Positions 26,501 through 38,500 of a stretch of DNA of 64,000 bases are shown in pieces. How positions within the stretch are numbered: the stretch's first letter is position 1; every line of letters starts with the position of its first letter. The notes below the pieces were generated by a model. That model did no database searches. It was not told the DNA's origin and saw only the letters and a list, made by a program, of their open reading frames with translations. The position numbers and the translations under genes are program-made. The DNA comes from Cepaea nemoralis (taxonomy: Eukaryota > Mollusca > Gastropoda > Stylommatophora > Helicidae), in NCBI GenBank assembly GCA_014155875.1, contig JACEFZ010025824.1:18501-82500 (forward strand). The letters run 5' to 3'.

Positions 26501-29500
26501 CAAACATCATAACAGTTAGAAAAATGCTATTAAACTAACTCAACGTAGCTCATTGTTAATTTTATGTGGAGACAGGTGTTCTCCTCTAATTTTGTCTGTC
26601 ATTTTGGTAGTGGCAATCTCACTGAGGTTGTCAAATTTGCAAGATATTATGAGGCCATCTTAAAACTGTCCTGATGATATCACTGTGCTCATCTGCGTCA
26701 TGATGTCATGTGCTCAACACACTTGACATCCTTGCTCATGCATAGTCCACACGTGCTGCTACTTCTAATACACTGGGCTGGTTTGTGCATGGGGGTTAGC
26801 TTTCCCTGTTATTACCAGTGTCCCTCGCAACCAGGGGAACCTACGCCGACTCGCCAGGTACTTGTTATTTATGTCCCCAAGTCAAGGACGAGACAACATT
26901 TTAGTTCAACCGATAAGTGTAGGGGTTGAAAACAGTTGATTTTCCATGCAATTTAAGTAATTTGCCATTGCTTACCGAATGCTAAGTCGACACTAAAATC
27001 CTATTGACTGGTATATGAAACAAATCTATTACCCTCAATAGGAAGTTTAAGTACAAGTGTGATAAACCCCATGACCAGGCTGACCTCAATAACACTAGAC
27101 AAATGCTCTTGACGAGCCTGTGACAGGTGTGTGGTTTCTTACCTTTGAATGAGGACTATTGATGATGTCCATGGCTTCAATACTGGAGTCACTGGGAGTA
27201 TTGTCATCATTCCTGTAGGAGAACCCGCCGATATCCACTTCAGCAGTGATGCCACACCCGTACACAAAAGAACACATAGAATGGAAGTGTGCCATCAGAA
27301 TGATGGCATGCATCAGCTCTGATAATGACCATGGCTCGGAACTTCTAAGCAATTTCTGAAAGAAAACAATGACATTCCAGTTTACGAAATCTCAGTGGTT
27401 GTGCCAAAATAAAAGTATAAAATAATGCACACAAATTACAACTGAAAAACTCAATAACAGGAAAACAACACAAATATAAGCAAATATTTTTATCAGTCTT
27501 TATCAACAAATAAGAATGAATAAGAATACTGCTGGTATGGTGTGAATTGCAATGTTAAAATGCAGTTAAGTAATTAATATTTCTTCTTTTGTAATTCTCA
27601 TTGATAAAGACTTGATCAAAATGTTTCCCTGTAACCTCTTTTCCCCTTCCATTAAGCTTCCTAGTCACACTTGTAGTCACTTCCTAGACTCACTGTTAGT
27701 CACTTCCTAGTCATGTTATTCAGATTCAGCAAACTTTCTCAGTAGACACTGAAATAGCATGAAGTAGTAGGCCTTCATATAATATACTAGGTCACAGCAT
27801 GAGTTCTTCTTCTTTCGTTCGCCTGAAATATGTCTATAACTGCAATGTTGTCCCTTGTATGAATCTAACAGTCTTTTTTAGTTCACTCAGCTGTCCATAG
27901 AGTTTATCTTCCACTGTTGTCTCTCTAGGCCAGAAGGTTTGCCTGGATATGTTGTAGTTTGCTCAATCCTGGAGTATGTGCTCTGCTGTCTGCGACGCCA
28001 AACCACATGTGCACATGGCTGAGTCATCAATCTTGAATTTTGTATACATGAGTTGAGGTAACCAGCACTTTTTCCACATATATCCAACCCATATAATACT
28101 GTCACAAAGCTGGGTTGATCCCCAGTAACCGCGCCATCACTGCTGGAGACTCAGCCAGCCCGCCATATGGAAGCATATTTAAAATGTTTAACCTATGCTA
28201 TATACATACCATCTGTGGCATTATTCATATTGCACCCTTATGTGTGATCAAGTGGCATTTTAACTGGGTATCTATCTATATGATGTTTCAATAGTTTTAA
28301 AAATGTGTATGGCCTTTTTTTAAACGATCAAAATAGTATATAGCAACAGCTGAAAAAATGTTAACACAGAAGAAAATTATATGAACAGAATATTTTTGTT
28401 CAAATTGCATGTCCTTTGCAGGATGCTGCGGTCAACTCCAACACAGGTTGATCTTCTAGGCAATTTTATTCACAGTAGTGTGTAAATTGCTTTCTGAACA
28501 AGAAAACAACGCTGAAGTCCAAACTGACACACGTGCACATGGCTGATTTACCAACACTGAAGTCCAAACTGACACATGTGCACATGGCTGATTTACCAAC
28601 GCTGAAGTCCAAACTGACACATGTGCACATGGCTGATTTACCAACGCTGAAGCCCAAATTGACACGTGCACATAGCTGATTTACCAATGCTGAAGTCCAA
28701 ACTGATATGTGCACATGGCTGATTTACCAATGCTGAAGTCCAAACTGACACATGTGCACATGGCTGATTTACTAATCTCAAACTTTGTATACATGTGTTT
28801 GCATAATCGATTGTATCACGTTCTGAGGTAAAGAATAATGATTTGTTCTTGTCAGTCCATAAAAAGGTATTTGTCTTGTTAAAGTAACTAGAACAACACT
28901 TACCGCCACATGTTCTTTTGTGATGAGCCACGGCCGGTGGGCAAGAATTTTGTTGATCTCATACAGATCCTGAATTTTACGTGGAGCGTACTGAATACCT
29001 TTCAACCATTCTGGGTTACCGTTGTGTAGCAAAAATTCTTGTTCGTAAAGTCTGACCAGATATGTACAATAATGACGAGCTGAAGCCTGGAATAGTCAAA
29101 ACAACAAACAGTGAAACGGTAGTCATAAATGTTGACATGGTTATGGCAATCATAAATGTTGACATGGTTATGGCAGTCATAAATGTTGACATGGTAAGTA
29201 ACATGCTAACAGGTAAGTAATTGTTAATGAAAAACTGACACACTACTCAGGACAAAGACAGTGGCTCCATCTCCCTCAGCTAAAGTTTCAGGTGCCAGAT
29301 TGTGGTAACAAGTCGGTAAAAGACCCCTTCACATGTACCTGTCCCCCATTGACTTCCCAAGACATTTCCAGGTACCTGTTTTAGGCTGGAAGCCCAGATA
29401 AGTTTTAAAATTCCTCCCCAGCGACTCATGCCTCCTCCCATGACCAGCAGGTAGGTGTGCTAGTCACTGCACTAACGTGGCTACCGAAGTAATGGTGGTT

Positions 29501-32500
29501 AAACCATAAATACTTGGATCTCGTCTTCAGTATCTCCCTCCTCATGCGGCCGTCCACCCCAGTTCTGTATTGGTGAACTATTCATTTACAGTCCCCTGCA
29601 TAACACTCATCTGACTTCACCCCTTTTGACTTGATATTCTTGCAGTCTGGTCAAGCTTGCAGATTCAGTCATCACTTCATTTGTTAAATCGTTCTGTCTC
29701 TCTGAAGGCATTCACTATATAGCCCCTTGTAAGTTGGATTGACACCACATTTTCTCACAGTAACATATAGAATAAGAATAAAAGCCTACATTCACACAAA
29801 AACACATCAGTAACTTACAATGATAGCAATGTAATGCCTGTAATCATACGGCAAGGGGCCGTCCTCTCTAAGTATGAAGTTCTGTGTGGTATGGAAGTTC
29901 CTGAGATAGTCTGGGTGGTAGCCCATCACTTGGCTCACGTGGTCTAGTCTATGATTTTGTATAAAGGCGTCCGTGAACACGTCATGGGTCTGAAACACAC
30001 AAGAAGGAATACAGGACACCTGACATCAAATTGCCTAGTAAATCAAAGCTGGGGTTGACCGCATTGTCCTGCAAAGGACGTACATCATTGTAATCTTTTA
30101 TATAAAATGATGATTTAGTTCAGATGTTGGCTCATATCTAAAAATGAACAAGTTAGTGGCATGGCAGAAACAACCATGAGTATGAAGTGTTTGTATTCAC
30201 ATATTCTAGTCTGTAATATATGAGACGGGGTGACCAGTGGCCTGCCCATCACATTTTCTTCCCAGAAAACTCCCAGAACATTCTGAAAATTGTCTGGTAC
30301 ACATTTTTTGGAGGCTGTGTCAACTCCAAGCTCGGATAAAATCATCTTGCCTCTATTATAGGTTAAAAAAAAGACCACCATCTTGGCAGATGAGTGTACT
30401 AACAACTATGCCACTGCAACTACCTTTATATAGAATGATGTTACACTTAGGGTGTTAGCTTATATCTAGACTACAAAAACACAGATTATTCATTTCTATC
30501 ATCGGGACCTGCGGCACTGTACTGACTAGACACTCATCTGATGAGGTGGTGGTCCGGTGTTTGATCTTCAATACAGTTAATGGGAATTTTAAAAATTGAT
30601 ATGGGCTCAAATAGGTACCAGGAAACTTCATGGGAAGTGAATGCAGCTGGTGCAATACTAACCAAATTCCTCATATCAGTACCAATCAGTCTATAAAACA
30701 TGTGTCTAGCAACACATGCCCAATGTGCCTTAAGACATGAAAAAGCCACTGCCTTTTTTCTTTCTCAATAATTGCTGGTTTTGTTGGATGACAACCAAAA
30801 AACCCAGAAATAAACGTCGTGACGACATATATCTTCTTCTTCTGCATTCGTCCAGAATGTTGTTTTAGACGTAATTGCATTGTGCCTGTTTACAGCAAAG
30901 CTGCGATATTTGAATCTTCCGGCTGACACATCCGTACTTCTTTAGTCATTTGTTAGCCAGGTTAACTTCCTGGGAATATATATATGAGTGGTCTTAAGGT
31001 ATGGTGTCCGCCACAAGTGCTGGAGGTCCTGGGTTCAAGTCCAGGTGAGGGCTGGGATTTTGTAACGTGGACTACTAGTAACAAAATTTCCCCTGGTCTC
31101 TGCGTAGTGAGATGCCCGTGTGTATTGTAGCGGACGTAAAAATCACTTGGCAGTTGGAAATCTTAAAAGAGTAGCCTAACAGCGCTGCCCGGGCAAAATT
31201 TTGAGTTAAAAATCTACCCAAAGTATTTCAAGATCCTTGCCGATGCCATAGAGATCATACACTGAGCTGAGATTCTCCGGAACTCAGGCTTGAGTTAGAA
31301 GTAGAACAGAGCATTTATGGGTTACACCCATGTGCCATGGTGATGATCCGTCACCTAAAACTAATGTATAAAATAATCTACTATGCTTACCTGTTCGTCT
31401 GTAGTGTCTGCTGGAACAATCTGAAAAGAGAGAAGCAGAAGAACTTATCACTTATTCCATCTAAAAACAAATGAATACTATTTTCGAATTGACTATTCAC
31501 AAAAATGTGTGAATAAACGAAGTGACTATTCACAAAAAAATGTGAATAATACGAGACATTATTCACACCAAAAAAATGCTTGACTACATTATTAATGTTT
31601 GTGGAACTATCATTGTGTTCTTGGTAGTGTAGTGGTTAGTAGTAAATCCCCCAGGCAGTGACGGGGTGATCGAGTGTCGGAATCGATGAATCCAATAGAT
31701 GTCTTTGTTTAACGTGAATTTTATTTGCTAAATAAAATATGGGAAATTGTTTGTGAATACTCACTTCGATAAAATATTATGTATTGTATATTATGTATAT
31801 TATATTATGATAAAATATATTGTAATATATACACATTTTTGTGATTAATGTCTCGTATTATTCACAAATTTTTGTGAATAGGGGCTCCCTACTATTTTAC
31901 AAGTTTAATATGATCTAGGCTAGCACAGTGGGTAGTGTGCTTACATTCAAACATGGTAGTCCATGTTCAATCACAAGTAATTGCAGGTTGGACTCAACAT
32001 CATACAGTACACAACAGGTACCACATCTGGCATGTTTTACATCATTGTACCATACTGCATTATAACAGTAATAATATTTTTATGACTAATATCCTGTTCG
32101 CCCCAAGGAATAGTGTTTGTTATGTCTTATCATTAACTGATTATTGCAGGTCCTTTGCAGAGTGTCATCTCAGTCTGCCAAAATTATTCTTAAACTTTAG
32201 CTAGTTCCTCCGACTTATGCATTTTCATGTCCAAGTTTTTTTTTTTAAATATCGAGTTACTAAACCTTTATCATTGTTCTTTCGAAGCCACCATGACGTT
32301 TATTGTGTTGTTGGCTCACATGTATGTTACTGGCTCACATGTATGTTACTGGCTCACATGTATGTGGCTCACATTATGTTATTGGAATGTTGGCTCACAT
32401 GTATGTTATTGGTTCACATGTATGTTACTGGCTCACATGTATGTGGCTCACATTATGTTATTGGAATGTTGGCTCACATGTATGTTATTTGGTTCACATG

Positions 32501-35500
32501 TATGTTACTGGCTCACATGTATGTGGCTCACATTATGTTATTGGAATGTTGGCTCACATGTATGTTATTGGCTCACATGTATGTTATTGGCTCTCATGTA
32601 TGTGGCTCACATTATGTTATTGGAATGTTGGCTCACATGTATGTTATTGGCTCACATGTATGTTGTTGGCTCACGTTATGTTATTGGAATGTTGGCTCAC
32701 ATGCTGGTTGTTGGCTTACGTGTATGCTGCCAAAGGAAGGATATTTCACAGAAAATGTACTCTTGTAACTTGCTTGCTGGTGTTGTGCCATAGTCTTTTA
32801 ATAATTTACTACTACAACCAGACCCCATGTGACATCTGTACAATATACCCATTGTTGTTTATAATCATGGAGACATAAAATTCTAAGTTGTGACATTTTC
32901 AATTTTTTCACCATTAATTGTAATTATGTAATTTTGTCTGTGGACATTATTTATTTGTGTTTATTAATAAGCTAAGAAATAGATCGTGATCTCCGGCAGT
33001 GTCTTTTGACAGACATAATTAACTCTTATAAATAATTAAAATATGTTGTAGCAAGTGTCATATGTAATATGTAATTACATAACTAGATTAAATAATAATA
33101 AAACCATGCTGTTCAGGCAGTTTTGGTGATCACGTTGTGTTGTCCATCATTTATATATGTCAGTATATTTAGGCAGTTTTCTCATTTTTATTAGAAGGAA
33201 AAAGTAATATACAATACAAATAAAAGGGACCTGAATTAACCCTGTTTATTATGTCATCGGTTTATTTTATATATGACCATCCGTGAAGGTATAGTATAAG
33301 TACGGCATGTGGTCACTTTTCAAAATTACTTAAATGTCATTTCTATACTTCAAAATAAACATGCAATATACCATTCACATAAGCAAACTAAACTCCCACA
33401 AATCGTTCAATTATTAACTAAACGAAAACTCATTACCCGAACTCATAAGAGAAACAAAGATGGTGGGTTAACCAATTTTAAAACACCGGCTCAAATTAAT
33501 CAATTTTGAAAACCTAAACTACCATCCCTCTAGCTCTTACTCACATTAGTTCTTTCGTGAAAATTCTGACAATCAACAGTAATCATCATATCCAGACATA
33601 AGCCCGGTGAGTTGAAGAAGCAGAGAGAACAGACGTCTGCGGTTGAAGCTAGCCTAGGGACCGGCTCAGATCTTTGTTGCAAACAGCTGACGGAAGTTTG
33701 CCCTCCGACCTATGCATACGAAATCAGAACTGCGCGCGCATCTCATTTACATACGGCCTCCATGGATAACAATTGTCATTATCTTAAATTGTTATACTGA
33801 ATATATTTTTAAATTATATACAGTGAGTGATGTTTTAAATCAAATAAAGAAAGAAAATTACACAGACATATATAAAAACAAGGCGTAAATGTGGGGGAAT
33901 AAATCGTTCAATGTCATGGAGCTGACGTCATGGGAGAAGTCACGGTAAATTTCCACTGGTTTTCAAAAGAGAAGAAACGACCTGGGGTAGCTAAATTTAA
34001 GAACACGCAACTGAAGTTAAGCGAAAAAATCCCCAACGGCTTAGTCGATGGCGGTAAGAGGAAGAGAATGTGGTAAGAAGGGAAAGCTTTGAGACTGCAA
34101 TAATAGCTATTAAAAGCGCGGAGATACAATCAAGGACATTTATAAATAGCAGATAATAAAAATAAACAATGTAGATTGTACATTACAGGGCGGTAAGAGG
34201 TACAACGTTGATTTCGACGGCAATAGGCGTCGGCCGTTCAGAAAGCAATTTCGATCATTAAGACAAAAAAAAAAAGTCTTTGCATGATGTTGCAGTCATC
34301 CCCCGCATTTAATGACTGTGGTTTATTAGGCAATGTCAGTTCATTAGTTTGTCATTGCTTTCTGAAAAGCCGACGTCTCATACTATGGAAATTACTTCTA
34401 AATCGGCAACGGCTGATTTCGAACCACAGACTCAGTATGTCGGAGAATTATGACACTGTCCCCTAAGCCACAGACTCCGATGGCAAACTACCGAACGTAA
34501 AATTGCTAAGCAAATCACAAATAGCTCATATATGCTGGGGTTGACTGCCGCTTTCGGTCAAAGGCATGCATCTGTCTGTTATGAGAAACATCGTGAAGTA
34601 TTCAGGGCAGCATAGTCGAATGCATAAGAGTACTTGTTATTAAACATTCGATGTGCTGGTGCCGAGGTAGTGGGTTCAATCCCTACATTGGTCACCTGAA
34701 ATAAAATGACTTCTCGTCCTTGACTTGGTGACCTAAATTACAACTACCCCTGAAGTCGGAGTGGATTCGCCTGATGACCAGGAAGACTGGTAATATGGAA
34801 AGCTAATCCACACGTAAAAACCAGTGCTACGCACTAGAAGTAGTAGGGCGTGTATGGACTACGCTTGAGGTCAAGGCGAGCCGAAAAAGGGGGGGGGGGG
34901 GGGGGGGGGGGGGTGGGGGGGGGGGGGAGATGGGGGGGGGGGGGGAGAGACACCAATATGTTGGAACACTGAATGCATTGCCAGCTGTTTCATCATAAGT
35001 ATTTCCTTTTCAAGTGTCGTGGTATGGAGATTAAAGAGCTGCGTAACTCAATTAGTCTAATGCTGACGTTTCTGTCATCATCATCTTGTTTCGCCATCTT
35101 TCAATGCCACCAGAATCGTGGATCAGCTTCGAGTTCTTGTCTCGACCAAGACGCGTGGCTAAGCCATCCAGAAATATTTACTTCTCTCTTTCCCCTTGTT
35201 CTTTTTCCCCCTCAATGCTGCCAGTCGTCACAAAGTTCTCTACTTTATTTCTTCTCATAACGTCCAAGAAATTGTGACTGTCTACGTCTAATTTCTCTAA
35301 TCAGTACGGTTTCAATTGTTTCTTGAAGGACTTGCCCATTGATATTTCTATCTGTTCGTGGTATTTTTTTAAAAGTATTTCAGCCAAGCCAAAGTATTCT
35401 TCCTGTATACACTTCATATGATATATAACGCCGCAGTATGCACCTGCCGAGATGCAGCGAAATATTCCAGGCAAGAAATCTTGCAATATTTTGTCTACGA

Positions 35501-38500
35501 CGTCTTTGTTTGAATGCACGAAGGAAATACATTTTTGTACGACCAATATGTTAGTACAGTGAACATATTACCAGCTATTTCATCACCAGCATTTTCTTTT
35601 TAAGTGCCGTGGAATGGGGATTGAAAAGCCGCATAACTCAACAAGTCTAGTGCTATATGACGTTTCTATAGGTATCCGTCAGTGACATGACTCAGTGGTC
35701 TAGTGCTATATGACATTTCTATAGGTATCCGTCAGTGACATGACTCAGTGGTCTAGTGCTATATGACGTTTCTATAGGTATCCGTCAGTGACATGACTCA
35801 GTGGTCTAGTGCTATATGACATTTCTATAGGTATCCGTCAGTGACATGACTCAACAAGTCTAGTGCTATATGACATTTCTATAGGTATCCGTCAGTGACA
35901 TAACTCAACAAGTCTAGTGCTATATGACGTTTCTATAGGTATCCGTCAGTAACATGAAATGACACTCACTAGTGCTGATACTCTGCTGTAACAGGCCACA
36001 GCCATTAGAAGTGTGACCCGTGGCAGTATGTCCCACACACACACACACTGTCAGAGTTGTATCTAGGAAAGACAACCGCTGTGATACATATCACTCTTCG
36101 TTTAGCTCAAGGTTAAAGACAGTATGCCAGCAACTTGACACCCGCGATAAGGGCAGTTAAGTTTGAATAACGAAGACACAAACAATAGATTGCACGATTT
36201 ATTGCCTGGCATATTTTGCTGCATCTCGTCAGGTACATACTGCAGAAATCACACAACTTACGTGAATTAACTAGATAAATCCTTCAAACTGAAATATACA
36301 CATGTTCGCACAGTAATGACGATTGTCTACCACGGTAATTAGTTAAGTTTGTTAAGTTTGCAGTTAAGTTTGTTGCATATCCTTTAAACGACGTTGCAAT
36401 CAACCCCAGCATATTTTGCTGTTTGTGATTTCTTAGCAAGTTTTTTCAATAGTTTGCCATTGCTTTCTGAACGACCAGCACTCATATAATTTTATAAAAA
36501 CCAACGCAATGCGGTAAGCTGCCAAATCCCCCGCAGAGTTGTGCATAAGGGCAGTAGCTAGCTTTATTGGCCAGCAGCCCAGCGATCAGTGTTCAAACCC
36601 TCTTCGAGGGGGAGATATTTTAATTCGTACCATTGACGTAGGCTCCCAGGTCAACCCAATCTCAAATGAAAGTTTCTGGGAAGCAAGGGCGACCAAGGAG
36701 GTACATAAATAACGGATGATAAGAACAATAAACAATGTAGCATGTACAGTAGTATTACACGGGTGTAAGAGAGAGAAATCAGATGACTTTGTGTTGAGTT
36801 CCATTGCATGAGATGTCGGCCTTTCAGAAAATAATGGTAAACTAACGTAAATATAGACAGCCAATACCTGCTGGGGGTTGAGTGCACCGCCCTATAAAGC
36901 TCACGCAACTAACTTGTAAGAGAACCAGCGTGAGGCATTGCGGACGTGAAATACCATCTATATAGTGGTAAACTGCACATATTACCAGCTATTTCATCAT
37001 CATGAACTTCTCAAGTGATAAGGGGATTGGAGAGTCGCATAACTCAGCAAGTCTAGCGCCGACGTTTCCGTCTATGGCATACAATGAAACTAGAGCTGAT
37101 ACTTTGTCTGTTGTGTATACATACTACAGCTGATAGACGAGTGACCTGTGAACTATGACGGCACTTTATACACACTGTCAGACTTAACTATGAAAGTACA
37201 TGACAGCCGCTGTGACACTTATCGCATTCCTTGCTTGACGCAAGGGTATAGAAAATATGCCAACGAACAAAATTTATTTTCAAAGGGTTAAGAATTGGGC
37301 GCACAGGCCCGTCTGACATTCTGCCTTTCTTATATCTGTCCTCTCCTACATTATTTCATGCACATGGTGAATTATTGCATCAGCGGCTGCATGTCACTTG
37401 CCAAGTAAACACGGGAAGGTTGCAAATTCGCGTTTTGTAGGTTAATATGCACCCTGAATCACGCTTCCCCCGTTACTACAAACAAAACTTTGTAAATACA
37501 AACAATTTTGGTTTGAATGTACGTGAACAAAAAACAGACAACTCGGTCAGAGTTTGGTGGTGTGACGGTCCTTCGCAGACTCGAAAAGTACCTCATTTAT
37601 TTCCAGATGTATAACATGATTTCAAACTTCCGAGAGTGTTAAATCCCTTGCTGCACCTCGGATTGTAGATAGAATCCCCCGCAGATAAACGTGAAAAATT
37701 GTCAGGGCCCGTGCGCACGCTTACATATTAAACAGTTTCAATAGTTGGACATTTAAGTAGGTCAAACAGGCTATTGACGAGAATAAGTTTTAAATATTAG
37801 AGAACCTGTCAGTAACACAGAATTTGAAGTTTACACAGAGAGAAGAGCTGGCGCTGTGGCTGATGGTGGTTGCCGAACGCGAATCTAATTTCCGCATACC
37901 GTGTTCGAAACACACGATTTGAAAGCAGGTCGACTTGCTGCTGTTTTATAAAATAGTATGAGCGTCGTCTTTCGGAAAGCAATGGTAAACTACTGAACGT
38001 AAACTTGCCAAGTAAGTCACAAACAGCAACCAAAATGCTGGGGTCGACTGCTACGTCATGTAACGTACATGCAACGAACCTTTTTTCGAGAAAACATGGG
38101 AAACAACGAGTGGGTCTATTTAAGTGTTTTAATGGTTGATCTATCAACTGATCCACAGGAAATAAATGAACTTCTATTTGCAGACGATCAGTGCCTGTTT
38201 TATAGCGACGAGGGCAGACTGCAAAATCATATTAATAATCTGAGTTCAACATGCAGGAGATACAATATGAGTATAAATACAGCCAAAACCGAAGTAATGC
38301 GAGTTAGCAGATCGCCAGGCCCACTAAGTATACAGATAAATAGCACAACTCTGAAACAAGTTAAAGAATTCAAATATCTTGGAAGTATGATCACAGAAGA
38401 TGGCAGATTGGACAGAGAAATCGAAATCAGATGTCAAAAAGCTAGTGCACTTACATATCAACTATCACCCTTACTGAAACATCCAAATATACCCATGTCC

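Noticed and set aside
28450..28780. CRISPR-like array (45-bp repeats)
   Set aside because: No unique spacers; contiguous tandem units in an animal intron.
35301..35546. 81-residue minus-strand ORF as a host exon
   Set aside because: Its C-terminal part is the LINE 3' fragment in another frame and no good splice borders or homologue were recognised.
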